From positions 142,270,241-142,334,240 of the forward strand of contig CM043945.1 of the NCBI GenBank assembly GCA_014529385.2: a DNA stretch of 64,000 nt, in the 5' to 3' direction. Numbering within the stretch: the first letter of the stretch is position 1; the number at the start of each line of letters is the position of its first letter. The notes under the pieces are model-generated. The model made no database searches. It was not told where the DNA came from and worked only from the letters and a program-made list of their open reading frames with translations. This DNA comes from Adiantum capillus-veneris (lineage: Eukaryota; Streptophyta; Polypodiopsida; Polypodiales; Pteridaceae). A program made the translations under genes and the position numbers. Below are positions 1-12,486 of this stretch, piece after piece.

Positions 1-797
1 TTGTCTTACTTCATCGACTTCAGCGGTGGCATCATCATGGATGATGACGGCAAGAAGGTGATCTCACGCATGCGTGGTCTTTGCTCTCAGCTGTTTAGAC
101 ACTACATACTAAACAAATGGAGTGAAGTACCAAGTGATTTAAAAAACAGAGTCATCAGCATACTTCATGATGAGTTTCCCGTTCCAACACGGGATCAGCG
201 CTTCAATGAAGACCTGATGAAGATTCGAATGCGCGAATACTGCAAACACAAGCGTTCCGAAGTGCAAAAAGCAATCAAGAATGGGTGGAATAGGCCAGAT
301 TGGCTGGCCAAAGAAGATTGGAAGAATGCGAAGAAAGCAGCGCGCGAGAATCCCGACAAGTGGAAGCAACAAAAGGATGCAGCCAGAGCGCAAGTAGAGG
401 CAGGGAGCTCGCACCACTTGAGGAGCGGTGGATGGGCATCATTTGAGGCCGATTTTGTAAGTGTTTTCACATTGCTCTTTATGTTCGATAGTTTAGGGTT
501 TATGAGTTTTTTAATTCTAACATAATGAAATCTTTGTATGTCTTGACAGTGGTCGATGACAGGACGTGATCCCACACCGTACGAGCGCGAGTACGCAGGC
601 AGGAAGGGCTTAAACGCCCTGATGGACATTCTCAGTTCTCGCGGCGGCATGGTTAGTATTAGGGTTTACTCTTTTTTATTTTTTGTATTGTTTTATAAAT
701 GTCGTTATATGTTTATACTTACTGAAAGCTGTCTTATTGTCTTTTTTTGCAGAATCCGACAGATACGCCGCTTGGAGGCGATGAGACGTCTGACTAG
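1..797 (+). CDS. Ptta/En/Spm-type CACTA protein, 3' exons (partial)
   Basis: This is the C-terminal part of the second gene of the CACTA element. The exons are 1-456, 550-651 and 753-797. The introns begin GTAAGT and GTTAGT and end CAG, and the coding phase is kept across both. The gene ends in TAG at 795-797. The protein has a basic, Trp-rich region (K-W-x-E-V-P near the start, then W-A-K-E-D-W and a K-W-K-Q-Q-K stretch) followed by GSSHHLRSGGWASFE. That layout resembles the plant Ptta/En/Spm transposase family (Pfam Transposase_24), in which a Trp/Lys-rich segment precedes an H..GS.S/G.x.F motif. The family identity is from memory of the motif and was not searched. The 5' exon is cut by the window edge. 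No stop codon interrupts the visible part. Confidence 0.72.
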
Positions 798-1155
798 ACG
801 GCGTCAGTTTAGCCGTAGCTAGATAGCATTAGTTTAGGGTTTCTCATAGCTTATGTATCATGAGACGGATTTTATACGTTCTTTTGAACCATGTATATTA
901 TTACATTTGTCACCGCAGTTCCTTTTGCCAATCAATTCTTTATGCCTATGATGTTGTACAATTGTCATTATTACATTTGCCAATCAATTCATTTTGCCTA
1001 TGATGTGTACAATTGTCAATTTTGCAAACAATGCGTCTTGTGGGTGACTATTTTGGGTCTATTATCTACCCTTGCACTTTTTTTAAAAAGTGAATCAAGT
1101 ACAATATGGTTGATGGGTGGCAGGGCATTCAATGCCCTGCCACCAAAAAAAAAAT

Positions 1156-1320
1156 CTCTCGGGCGTCACTATAACCGTCGCTATTTATGGCTCTGTAGCG
1201 TCGCTATAGTCTACAGTGTAAACGTCGCTATAACCGTCGCTATGAGCGTCTCTATATAGCGACGCATATAGCGACGCTCTCGTAGCGACGGTTTTAGCGA
1301 CGCCGGGGGTTATAAAAACC
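1156..1320 (+). repeat. CACTA copy 1, 3' subterminal GTCGCTAT repeats
   Basis: This AT/GC-mixed segment carries many copies of a unit close to GTCGCTAT(A/G)(A/G)(C/G)C in both orientations, for example ACCGTCGCTAT and ATAGCGACGCT. Clustered short subterminal repeats are the binding sites of the TNPA-type protein in characterised CACTA elements. The equivalent block in copy 2 (53955-54170) is about 50 bp longer because it holds extra 12-bp units. Confidence 0.7.
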
Positions 1321-1467
1321 CAATGTATTTCCGTCGCTAACAGCGTCAGAAGAGCACACAACCTCTTGTAGTGTTACCCAATGTGAGGTGGATTAGGTAC
1401 TAGAGCGATCCATCCACATGCCTTGAGTTTTCGACGTCACATGTAAGTGTTTCTGTGGCAATCAGAC

Positions 1468-2360
1468 ATGGCAGATGAGTTCCCATAGTTTCATGGATTT
1501 CTTAATGATAATGCACATAATTTTATTGAAAAGTTGGAAGTCAATTGCTTGCTACAAAATATACTAGAGAAAGCTAAATTGTTGCGGTTCCTGCAATATA
1601 GTTTACAGGATGAGGCAAAAGTTTGGTTACACAATTATGAGGAGTTGATGCAGGCACAAAATCCAGGGGTAGTTTTGGACTAAAATTGTGTGAAGCAAGC
1701 TTTCCTGGCACAATACAGATCCATTGAAGTACCTAATGAAGTTGGCATGAAATTCTAGGGTACACTCAGAGGGCTAATCAAAATGTTGATGATTTTGTCA
1801 TAGAGTTCATCCGTTTATGGGATAAATGGGCCCGGGCTTTGGGAAATGAGAACCCTCCATCCATGTTAAAGAAGGACCGTTTTGTGGCAAATGTAAAAGA
1901 AAGTATGAAGTTCAAAGTTGAGCTGAAAAGGCCTGCCACCTTCGAGGAGGCAGTCGCTATTACTAGAGAGAAATAATGGAAGGCTCAAAGCCTTAATGAA
2001 TATGGGAGAGCTGTCCCCGTGCAAAATAATGGTGGCCAAAAGGAGGAGAATTAGGCAGAAGCTAGAGGCCAACCTATTCAAAGAGCTACTAATACCAAAC
2101 GATTACAACAAAATATGCAAGACATGATAACCATGATGCAAGAATTGTGACCTAGTGTTCTTGGAGGTGGAGGCGGTCGTTGTCGTGGACATGGTAGAGG
2201 AATGGATGAGGCATGTGAAGCTCAGCCTAATGTGAATGCTAGTCGTGGACAAGGCGGTTTTGAGCTGCAGAGGAGGTTCATCCCCACTTCTTATAATTGC
2301 GGTGAACTTGGCCATATTAGCAGTTATTTTTCAAAGCCAACAAGGATGGGAAGTGATATG
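1468..2360 (+). pseudogene. Element C gag, degenerate
   Basis: Translation from the ATG at 1468 gives MADEFP, a stop, then FHGFLNDNAHNFIEKLEV and a leucine-rich helical stretch. This matches the start of element B Gag (FHGRSDEDVEEFLEKMEV). Several in-frame stops and shifts follow. The nucleocapsid zinc knuckle is recognisable near 2295-2330 (YNCGELGHISSYF), but the first and last Cys of CX2CX4HX4C have become Ser and Phe. The product would have been the capsid/nucleocapsid protein of the particle. It cannot be functional now. Confidence 0.72.
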
Positions 2361-2469
2361 TTTCCACCTCAACAACGATTCCTAATAGGGCTAATGATTA
2401 TGCATTGGATATTTGGGTAGATCAAGGTACTGAACAAGAAAATAAAGCCTCAACATCTAGTGGTCATGT

Positions 2470-5360
2470 GGGTATTGTGCGGGTTGAAAAGAAAGAAGCA
2501 GATGTGCTGCCAATAGGCAAAAGAGAGAGAGAGAAGGCTATGTTGCACCAGGGCCTATCATAAAGAAAGGGAAGGAGAAAGAGGGTAAAGATGATAAAAC
2601 CAAAAGGAAGAGAAAACCTCGTAGATGATTTGAAGTGGCAGATTTTCCTTTGGGAGAAGGCCAAACAGCGTACAGTTTAAAGGAAGACCTGATTAGAAGG
2701 AAAGTAGATTGTACTTTTGGACAATTGATGAATATGGTGCCCAAAATTAAAAGGCAGTGGAAGTCTTTAGTGAATCCAAAGAAAGAGCCAAATCATGGAA
2801 AAGTCAGGGTGTTTTCTGTAGGAGAGTTACCCGACATCTGTCCTGTGGTGAACACTTGGCACAAAGGTGTGGGCATGGGATCCGGACAAGCCTACATTGA
2901 TGGAGGTGCTCAAGTTTGTGTGATCACAAAGTCATGTGTCGAGAGAATGGGTCTCATTACATGCGGAAGCTCTAGGTTTTTCATTCGGCTAGCAAACCAT
3001 GCCAAGGTGAAATGTTCGAGGATGATCAAGAATTTGGAAGTTGAAGTCTTTAACGTGAAGGTTATAGTAAAATTTCATGTTATGCTAGCTGGTCTGGGAG
3101 CTTTTGCTCTCATTTTGGGATGACCTTGGCTGAGAGTTGTTGGTGCCATGCAGGATTGGGGAAAGGGCACAATCTATGTGTATGGCAAGAAGGGTGAATA
3201 GAGAGTGTTTGATATGACTACCAAACATCCTATGGATCTTAATTAAAGATGTGAGTGAGAATGATGAATCCAAAGCTACAAGTGATGATAGTTCTGAAGA
3301 CTCAAAAAGTAGCACTCCTTCGAGTTCCAGTGATGAGGATGAATTGTCATTTTTGCTGTTGGCCAAGGAACATAGAGAAGTTAGTGAAGTGCTGCAATTA
3401 TTAGGGAATATAAACGCTTAAAGCCATTTAGAGCAGCTGGAAGAGTTGATGCAACCTAAACAGGAATTACCAGTAAAGAAAGAGTTAATTCAAAATATGC
3501 TAAGTACTGATTTGACAGAAGGAGAAAGAAGGGAGTACTTAGCAATGTTGGACAAGTTTCCAAATCTTTTCATTACCTCATATCAGGAAATAAGGGGTTT
3601 TGTTGGGGATCCTGTGAAGATCGAGCTAGTTGAAGGGGCAAAACCAATAAGATAGAAATTAAGGAGGATGGATAAGGAGAAAATGAATGCTTCAAAGGAA
3701 GAAGTGGATAAGCTTTTGGATGCAGGGTTCATTGTGCCAATGCATAATGCTGAATGGGTGAGCCCTGTAGTGGTCACTCCAAAGAAAGATGGGCGTAGGA
3801 GAGTTTGTGTTGATTACAAGCCATTAAATGTAGTAACTAAAAAAGATCCTCGCCTTTTATTGATCAACTATTAGATGCAGTGGCTAGTTTTGAAAGATAC
3901 AGTGTCTATGATGGTTATTCAGGATATTTTCAGCTTATCCTTGCTCTTGAAGACTGAAAAAGGACTACTTTTATCAAGCCACGGTTTTGTTTTTGCTTTT
4001 TCTGCCTTCCTTTTGGGTTAACAAATGGACCTAGAGATTTTGAAAGAAAATTGGATTGGGTCCTTACCCCATTCCTTGGGAAGTTTGTCAAAGGATTCAT
4101 AGATTATTTTTGTGTATACAATCCAAGAAAAGAGCATGTTCAAAATCTTGAAATGACTTTTGCAAGGTATGATGAATGCGAGGGTCAATTAAACCCTAAA
4201 AAATGTCATTTGGCACAACCCCGTGTGAAGCTTCTTGGACATGTGATATCACAAAATGGGATTCAAGCGGATCCAAAGAAAGTGGAGGATTTATTGATGC
4301 TGTCATCTCCAAAAGATACAGACAATTGGCCACTTTCATACAGAAAGTTAAATATCTATCTCGCTTCATACCTTTGGCATCACAGCTATTATATCCCTTA
4401 CAGTAGACAGTCAAGAATGATCCCTTGGAATGGTCTCATGACTGTGACGATGTTTTTGATAGAGTCAGAGAGGTTTTGGGTACACTTTCCATTATGCAAG
4501 CTCTTGATTGTGAAAATAAGTTTTATGCTAAACTCATTAGTGGGAGATGATGCTATTGGGGCTATGTTATTGCAAAGGGGGAAGGAATCTCAATATATGA
4601 AGCCTCTTCATTATGCTAGCAGAGTGAAGACTCCTCATGAAAGAGATTTTTTTGAAATTGAATTGGTGATGACAAGTATGGTTTATGCTTGCAGAAGATT
4701 CAGACACTACTTTGCTGCAAAAGTCATTCACCTTTCTCACCAGATATTCTTTGCTTCCCCAGCTCTTCAATAATTCAAATATGACAAAAACAATGATGAA
4801 ATGGGCTATTGAGCTTCAGGAGTTTCAACTACTTGTTTGGTGGAGGAAAGTACTTGGGCTACCTTGACAAATCTTCTCGCTTATAAAGACACTCCTGTTT
4901 TGGTTAAAGAAGAGGTGGTGCAAAAAAAAAAGTCGAGACTCTTGCCATCTCTCATGCTTTACTATTATACTTTGATGGTCCTTATCAAAAAAGTAATGAT
5001 GCTGCTTCAGGAGGCATTGTCATTTATGATGCACAAGGAAAACTTATGAGGAAGCAAGAACTGAAACTTGATGCAAAAAGTAAAAATGAATTAGAATACA
5101 TGGCTCTTGAAGGTGTCTACATATTTTCTTACAATTGGGAATTAGACGCTTGAAAATCAAAGGAGATACTTTGTTGGTTGTGAAGCAATTATTGGGAGTA
5201 TGGAAGAATAAGAACCTAAACTGAAGAATTTATGCTTCAAAGTGAAAGCGTTGCTCAAAAATTTTGAAGCATGGAGTTTGCAGCATATTGAGAGGTCTCA
5301 AAATGAGGAAGCTCATGATGCTGCCCAAGAAATGATCAATTGTGTGTTTGTGCTAAAGGA
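2470..5360 (+). pseudogene. Element C protease - reverse transcriptase - RNase H region, degenerate
   Basis: The aspartic protease motif is near 2897-2930 (YIDGGAQVCVIT) and is followed by a TGA at 3121 where relatives read LGRPWL. The RT start is clear at about 3668-3874 (KLLDAGFIVP...EWVSPVVVTPKKDG), but frameshifts break the rest. The Y-x-D-D region reads FIDYF near 4100, so one catalytic Asp is lost. A decayed classical RNase H follows at about 4540-4740. A second, archaeal-type RNase H remnant lies at about 4960-5330 (DGPYQKSNDAASGGI, then LKLDAKSKNELEYMALE, then QHIERSQNEEAHDAA). Two RNase H domains are typical of the plant Tat lineage. Many stops can be explained by C-to-T change, for example TAG at 3654 where element B has CAG. 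Confidence 0.75.
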
Positions 5361-5439
5361 AAATGCCCCTTTATCTCATGGGAGGGAGATGTTATCAAAG
5401 AAAGTGGATTTTCTATTGACAGGTGTCCTACCTGAAGGT

Positions 5440-6760
5440 TTACCATTTTCCAAAAAGTATGTGTTCATAAGGAAAGCCAGGAAATACAAAATGCTTGATG
5501 ATGTGCTTTACATGAAAGGAAGTGATTTGGTTTTGTGTCGTGTGCCTTGGAAAGAGGAAATTTACAAAATCGTGGAAGAAAATAATGAGGGATCTTGTGG
5601 AGGCCACTTTGCCATGAAAATCATGTTGCATAAAATTTTGCAAGAAGGCTATGTATGGCCAAGCATTCAGCAGGATGTTAATCATTAGTGCAAGTCGTGT
5701 TTGCCTTGCCAGAGGATGGGAAAGAGAATTTTGAAGCTTGATTGCGAAAGACAGTTCTAGATTTTGATGTGTTTGAAAAATGGGGTCTTGATGCTATTGG
5801 ACCCTTACCTATGACTAGCAAAAGAAATTCCTAATTTTTATGGCAGTGGATTATTTGCCACGATGGGAAGAATCCAAGGCTATTAAACAAATTACCAGTA
5901 TGGAGATGGGAAAATTGGTTTATGAGCATATATGTTGCAAATTTGGTGTGCCACTAGAGCTACTTTCTGATAGAGGACCTGGATTTAGAGGAGAGCTGTT
6001 TGATTTCTTATGCAAGAAGCTCAATATACAACATAGATACAATTCTCCTTATTATCCACAATGCAATGGTCTCAATGAGAGGTTCAATGGAGAGCTGGTA
6101 AATATTTTGACAAAGATGACCCAAACACATGGGAAGACTTGGGATTCAGAGTTGCCTTGTGTGTTATGGGTCTACAGGACTGCTGTCAAAACGAGCAAAG
6201 GATTTTCTCCTTACCACTTGGTTTATGGAAAGGAAGATTTATTGCCAATTTAAGTGGATATTCCTACACTCAAGTTGTTGTCATTAGGAGATTAGGAGCA
6301 AAAAAGTACTTGGAAAAAAAGGTTATTGGATTTACAATGTTTGTAATTGGACAAAGTTTTAGCTTTGAGCTACTATGAGGAAGTGTCAAAGAAGGCTCAG
6401 ATAAAAGCCAATGGATGCGTGGAGGACAAGAAAATTAAAAAGGGTGACTTGGTGTTGAGAGACAATAGTAAGTTGGACAATACCCTCTAGAAGAAGTTTC
6501 AAATCAAATGGGAAGGTCCTCTTAGCGTTGTGAATAAATTTGATAATGGCACTTATCAGTCAGTAGATTTGAGAGGTGCACAACATAAATATCGTGTTAA
6601 TGGTTATAGATTAAAGAAGTATCTGGTGCGTTTGATGACCATTGTGACATATGAGATGTTATCAATGGAGGTAGACAAACATCTCAGGATGTAGACGATG
6701 TTTCTGAGGATGAGATGCAATAATTGTTCACCCTAGAAACCTCTGCTTGTCATCAATGAT
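5440..6760 (+). pseudogene. Element C integrase, degenerate
   Basis: The zinc-binding and core regions are readable: GGHFAMKIMLHKILQEGY at about 5600-5650, then C-K-S-C-L-P-C-Q near 5690. The core includes LLSDRGPGFRGELFDF (second catalytic Asp) and GLNERFNGELVNIL (catalytic Glu) at about 5960-6110, and AVKTSKGFSPYHLVYGKE at about 6180-6235. At least one stop (TAG near 5686) and a shift at about 6250 break the frame. The C-terminal region is readable to about 6700. Integrase would have joined element DNA to the host genome. It matches the integrase of element B and the fragment at 30036-31210. Confidence 0.78.
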
Positions 6761-6769
6761 CAAGCAGGA

Positions 6770-6789
6770 TATGGGGGGTTGGCAAGCTA
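6770..6789 (+). other. Polypurine tract of element C
   Basis: A G-run (ATATGGGGGGTTGGCAAGCT) stands directly before the 3' LTR start at 6790. The matching tracts are at 31216-31236 (element D), 33235-33255 (element B, minus strand) and 55221-55235 (element E, minus strand). It primes plus-strand DNA synthesis. Confidence 0.7.
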
Positions 6790-8090
6790 TATCAAATTTT
6801 TTTGGATGAAGATAAAGTCACTAATCCATGCTAAAAAGCTTGCCCACTAGCCTCGAGTATATAGGTGTACATAATGCTTTGAGTGTTAAGAGTGCCCTTG
6901 TAAAAATTTATGTATAAAGGCTTGGTCCTGCTAAGTTATTTGCTTGAGTTTTGGGCTGGTTGAAATTTCAAAAGATAGTTTTTAATGAGCATCTTTATTC
7001 GTGCTTGATAGCCTATGGATCGAACTCATACATCATGAGCTACATGCATTTGAAGTGGGCGTCCCTTACTTAGAAAGTGGTTGTGGATGCATATGAGGAA
7101 AGGCAAGTGGTTCGACTTGATGGATTTAATTAGAAATGATGTGGTGGAGAATTTCTAGAGATGGCCAAAGTGATGAGCTCCAAGCCATGCTTTACGACGT
7201 CGCATTTGGTGCTCGGAGTCATCCGCTATGCTTCCGCCAAGATTTCTAGGTGTAGGGAGAAAAACAAAAAATTGGTATGCATGGGTGGGGAGGTGGGAGG
7301 ATGGTGCCAAGTGGCAAAGGAATAGTCCCACATGGAGTGGAGTAAGTGAAAAATGGGGGGTATAAGGGGGGGCGTGGGTACCCCATAAGGTTGAATCAAA
7401 GGGAAAGTGGAGCTCTCACTCCTTGGCTATGGGGGCTTGTTGGTGTTTGGGGAGAGAGGGGACGCCCATTTTGGGTTCCCACCAGCTGGCCAAGTGCCGT
7501 GACTTTTTTGTGGGCCTTTGGACACTCCACCTTGCCCACTCCCCAAGTCAAAGTGACCGACATAGAGCCCCTCTTTCCCAAAAAATGGTCAAAATGAGCC
7601 AATAAAAAGGGGAGATGCGAGAGAAAGATGTCGGCTAAGACAAGGAGGAGAAATCCACTCCAATAAAGTAGAAAATGGGGAGAAAGGAGGCACCCATTTT
7701 GGGTTCCCATTGGCTGGCCAAGCACCTAGACTTATTTTTGGGCCTTTGGACACTCCACCTTGCCCACTCCCTAAGTCAAAGTGACCGACATAGAGTCCCT
7801 CTTTCCCAAAAAATGGTGAAAATGAGCCAATAAAAAGGGCAGATGAGAGAGAAAGATGTTGCCTAAGACAAGGAAGAGAAATCCGCTCCAATAAAGTACA
7901 GAATTCCCCCATTGCAAATTCCCTGCACACCCCTCTTTTCTTACAGAGACTTTTTTTTTGGAGTTCTTTGAGAGACTCCCATCTTCAAAAGCTTATAACT
8001 CTCTCATCTGTTATTGGAATCAAGCATATGGATACTCTACAAAGGTCTACACAACACAAGATTTGTCTTTAATGATAGAACAGCTACACA
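6790..8090 (+). repeat. Element C 3' LTR (right end uncertain)
   Basis: The LTR begins TATCAAATTT where element D has TGTTAGGC, so the terminal TG has probably become TA. Similarity to element D's LTR is good at 7400-7660 versus 31880-32088. It continues at about 7860-8090 against the reverse complement of 42480-42716. The terminal CA was not located. An internal 228-bp duplication is listed separately. Confidence 0.6.
7455..7910 (+). repeat. 228-bp tandem duplication inside element C LTR
   Basis: Two consecutive copies start near CCCATTTTGGGTTCCCA at 7465 and 7693, with a period of 228 bp. They include TGGACACTCCACCTTGCCC and CCGACATAGAG. Copies differ at several sites, so the duplication is not recent. 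Element D's LTR has a single copy. Confidence 0.85.
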
Positions 8091-9180
8091 CACATCCTAA
8101 ACATAAGTTTTTCTCTTCTTTGAAACAACTGGGATGTTGGTTTTGGAAACTAATTCTAAAACTTAGCTCTAAGATGGACCCACAGTCTATTATCCCTTAA
8201 TTGGTTGACTGGTGTTAGGTGGTCCTTCATGGACTATTTTTTTGGTCTCCTGCTCACGGCTATTATGGTATTTGATTTGCCAGTTTAAGGTTTGCAGGCC
8301 CAATGTACAATAACTAACCTTTTCTATTTCCTTTCAAGACCACCAACCTTTTAGAAAGACAACCCGCATGAGTGTAAAACACAGTCCTGAGAATCATCCA
8401 AAAATTCTGGAGCAGGTTAAGTTGTACCTTAAAGACCATAAACCAAAAAATGCTTTGGCAGCTAGAACCAGACCCTTCCTTGCTTGAAATGCCAAAGATT
8501 GTATTATCGTTACTATAGTAAGTAATCATAACCTCACTAAAACTTTTTGATGTATTGCAGACCCTTGCTCTCTCACAAGGATTGGAATTGACCTCTGAGC
8601 CCCTCTTTGTGCCCATGTCTCTTTTCCTCAAATGTATTAGCAGCTTGGATGCATCTCAACTAATATATGACTCATCTCTTACCACAGACAAGAAAATGTA
8701 TATCTTGCACATGTTATCTTTTAATGATTGGGTTAAAGTTTTGGATACTTAGACAAGGACTCTAAGGATGGTGTGAATTTAATTTCCTAGTACATAGCCC
8801 AACTTCCCATACTCTCTTTACAATACCAACATGAGCTTGCCCTATTCTCTTCTTCTGGGGCTGATCTGTCTAACTTTTTGAGAAAGCTGTGCAGCCTCAA
8901 TCCATATTTTGTTAGTACCCCGGCTACCCCTACTATCCCTCAAACTGGTGGTATCTTTTGTAGGGATAGTGTAACTCTTGAAGCCGTTAAAGAATTTTAG
9001 AGTAATCTTTGTTCCCTTAAATTGTATGCTGGAATGGGGCTTAATTCTTACAATCCTTGTACAAAATTAATTTTAAGACTAAATTGTTTTGTACTTAACA
9101 TTGCCTTCTTCTAAAGACAACTGTCTCTTGAATGCAAAAAGTTCAATTATGTCTTATTATCTATAAATAAAACTACAAAC

Positions 9181-9224
9181 ACACACATACATGCGCGCGC
9201 GCGCACACACACACACACACACAC
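9181..9224. repeat. (AC)n/(GC)n microsatellite
   Basis: An alternating ACACACATACATGCGCGCGC(AC)n run. Another (AC)n run lies about 200 bp downstream at 9424-9445. Confidence 0.95.
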
Positions 9225-11055
9225 TTGAGAGGTCTTGTCTCTATCTGCAACAAAACGTACTTCTCAGACTGTTGCTACCACTTGGTATCCAGGGTGAGAG
9301 GATTTCAGGTTTTTTCGTGCATTCTCATATTGGAACATGGCCGCTATTTCGAATCAACAGGTAGGTGTTTACCTACTGGGATTATTGGAAAGAGTTTTGT
9401 TCTTTGTGCCTCAGATAAGTAGGAACACACACACACACACACACATAGTGATTTCCATAGCTATCTGACTCTCAAATCATTAAACTAACTGGCAAGAAAA
9501 GGTCGAACTATTCCCTTAATTTATATACTGCACGAAGACGGAATAGGTCAGACACTTATGTACTGTAATTCACAAACATATTCTTGTCATGTTGGTCACT
9601 ATGCATACTGAGACTTGTTTGATTTGTGAATAGCTCAATAAGTAATATAACAAAGGTACCTTGCTACACTTTTTTGTGGATCTCAAAATCATAAAAGTAT
9701 TTATATTGGGAGTGATTGTGTTTTTTGCAGCATTTGGGATTCTACAAGTGATTGGCGTCTGGGATTCTACATAAAAAACTGCATACACTTTTTTCTGGCT
9801 CATTTTGTATACCGGGTTTTATAACATATACACACTATGCATAAAAGACGTATTGATTGATAACTTAGCAAGAAATACAAGAGGTAAGTTTTTTAGGTAT
9901 TGTGGATCTCTAAATTACTGTTGGGTTGCATAAGGCGGATTGCAGATTTGGTTGCTGCTGGCATTTAACCTTCTGGTCTTTTTTTGGCACATTACATAAA
10001 TGGAATGCTTCTGTATTTATATGGTAATGAAACCAGGATATAACATAATCCAGGACACTTTAGCATGGTGAACCGGTGAGGGTATAGTACAAGCTCTCAA
10101 AAAAGAGCCGATGGCATAATTTCTTACTTACATGGGTATAATTGAGATTGTCGAGTGGATTGGACATAACATAGTAACTGTCATATGGTTGATATATGAT
10201 TGTTTTGAGAATTTATACTAATTACAAACAAAATGTTGTCAAATATTTTACTATTGTAGTAATATTAATTGACCCGTACTCTGGCTCACATAGAGTGACA
10301 TATTCTTGGCTTGGAATCTGATACATATGACCATTCTTTTTTTGTAATAGAAGAAATTATCATACTGGAAGTATCTCTCATAAATAGAGAGTACTTTGTT
10401 AGTCATAATGGTCAAATTGCTCATATTTTTTTGTGGTTTTGCAATAGACATTGGATATATTTCAATTTCTGCTTTATAACATTTTACAATGATTGCCAAT
10501 ATCTCATAAATAGATGTGTATTTCAGGAAAAAGCTAGTACCATGGATTTTACTTAAAAACTTACAGCCAGGATGCATACTTGTATAGACCCAGCCAAGAT
10601 GGAAGCTATCAATAGGAAAATGGAATTAGAATGTGAAAACAAGAACTAGAGTACCTTGTAACTAATCATAAAAAACCATTGTCTAGAACTAGAGCATATC
10701 TTGCCCGACTGTCCAAGAAAGTTGTAATTTATCCAAAATAAAAGGTAGTAACATGTAGTGTGTGTGATTTTTTTCTGGGATTGACAACGATAACAAGTGG
10801 CTAAGGTTGCATTGGACCCGTCTTCCCGCAATGTCATAATGTGTTCTAATGCATTTGTCTTGTTGGATGCTGGCAGGTCTAAACCTCAATCTTGTTCCTT
10901 AGAGGATTCGTTGCCACAACCTTGTTACCTTACTGTTGTATTTGGATCTTTATTAATAAAGATGGTTTATCATATATCACAAGTGTTTTGTACTTTGTTG
11001 GTATTTGATGTAATTTAGTTATATTGTTTGTATATCAAAGGGTATTTTAATAAGA

Positions 11056-11075
11056 GCACACACACACACACACAA

Positions 11076-11170
<95 letters not shown>
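11056..11170. repeat. (AC)n then (GA)n microsatellite
   Basis: A short CA run is followed by a nearly perfect GA run of about 90 bp (11080-11170). Open frames across it (ERERER or SLSLSL) are artefacts of the repeat. Confidence 0.97.
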
Positions 11171-11174
<4 letters not shown>

Positions 11175-12486
11175 ACCAAGATCACACCGCTATGTTTTTG
11201 CCTACCAGGGACACCCAAGGACATTGTACTACACCACATTTAACAAGTATGCTCCTTAACTAAATATGAATAATGTGTATATGCCACAATGCAAAAAAAA
11301 AACCCCAAATCAGCCGCACAGATTAGATCCAAATTGGATTGTCTGAAAAATATGGTGGGCTCATAGGGGCACCAAAACTTGTCCAAACCCATTAAAATGT
11401 TTCAGTAGTAAGCTCAACTAACACCAATGAAGACGACCATGTATTAAAACTTTAAATTGGGGATGGAACATGGACTAGGATCCATGTTCTCCTATCTCCA
11501 TACCCAAAAAAAATGACACAAAACTCCCCTTAGTTGTGCCTACCCATTGGTGCAATCACATATCAATTTTTTTCCAAACATGGATCATGATCCATATACC
11601 TAGCAGTGCCAGAGTACTACAAAATCCAATAGTTAATTCACAGCTAGGGGATGTCAACATGCAAGTTTGGGTGCAAATGGACGAGAAGAAACCCGAAAAC
11701 CCTAGAAAAATGCAAAGTGAATTGAAAATGAACGGGTAACTGGTCCAAGACATGAACTTTAACTTCAGAGCATTGGTGCACCAAAATTTAACTTAATCTA
11801 GCCAGAGAGATCAATTCAACACGGCCTTAGGAAACCAATATGGAAAAATTCCGACTAAATTGAGCCATAGAGTGGACAATTTGGTAAACCTAGAAAAAAA
11901 AAATCCAAACTTTAAAAAATTCACCAATTTGCTAGGATAGGCAATAGAGACACGTTTGCAATGTTTCATCCCAAAATGTGACAAAAAATGGATTGGATCC
12001 ATATACCTTTTCCAAATTTCTAGAACAAAACTTAACCACCCATTTTTCAAATTTCTAGAACAAAACTTAACCATCAGCTCCCAAAATGCCAAGTAAAGCC
12101 TAACCCTAAAGTTTCAAGCCATTTGGACATCAAAACCTTTAGAAAAGTGCCAATATTCTCCAAATTTGCAAAAAAAAAAACTAGTGACTCAAATCACAAA
12201 AGTTTTGAACCATTTCATCCCCATAATAGACTTTACCAGATGGTGCAAGCAAAATTCCAAAAGGTGTTCCAACATAGATCACGATCCATATACCTATGAT
12301 CCAAAATTGACTTGTAACACATTGACCTAGTACCCATAATTTTCCTAGTCGCATTGGTGAAGTTTGCTCAAATGTGGAGTTTTTTTAATCAAGTTATTAC
12401 CATTTTTCATGTTATGGTCAGGTTTTGTATTTTCTTACTTTTTTGAAAACATTTCAATTAGTATTTGGGCCTAAAAAGTTGATTTT

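Larger units (their letters stand above)
1..1373 (+). mobile_element. CACTA (En/Spm) element copy 1, 3' end only
   Basis: This is the 3' part of a DNA transposon whose left portion lies outside the window. It aligns base by base with 52781-54204, the 3' end of the full-length copy further right, and position 1 corresponds to 52781. The element ends with ...CAACCTCTTGTAGTG at 1373. This is the reverse complement of a CACTACAAGAGGTTG terminus, which is the diagnostic CACTA end. Subterminal GTCGCTAT-type repeats lie at about 1156-1320. The flank from 1374 is the leader of a decayed Ty3 element, so the transposon appears to have inserted there. The 3-bp target duplication cannot be checked because the left end is missing. 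Confidence 0.88.
1374..8090 (+). mobile_element. Element C: decayed Tat-like Ty3 retrotransposon
   Basis: Pieces of gag, protease, reverse transcriptase, RNase H and integrase follow in the order of a Ty3/gypsy element on the plus strand, with many stops and frameshifts. Peptides match element B (minus strand, 32089-39655) closely, for example the protease YIDGGAQVCVIT and the integrase HKILQEGYVWPS. The 5' LTR is absent because the 3' end of CACTA copy 1 abuts the leader at 1373/1374. A polypurine tract at 6770-6789 precedes the start of the 3' LTR at 6790. The right end is uncertain. Similarity to the second half of element D's LTR (reverse complement of 42480-42716) runs to about 8090. Confidence 0.82.
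8091..12480. other. Unrecognised, AT-rich, non-coding stretch with microsatellites
   Basis: I see no recognisable gene here. A splice-acceptor-like GTATTGCAG near 8550 precedes an open stretch of about 65 codons ending at 8752 that I do not recognise. The segment 11460-12300 carries four copies of an ATGGATC-GATCCAT palindromic motif also found at 60088-60705. Short homopolymer runs and microsatellites are scattered through the stretch. Confidence 0.5.

Noticed and set aside
7346-7930. Overlapping open frames on both strands in element C's LTR
   Set aside because: They arise from the 228-bp tandem duplication, and equivalent LTR sequence in element D is not open.
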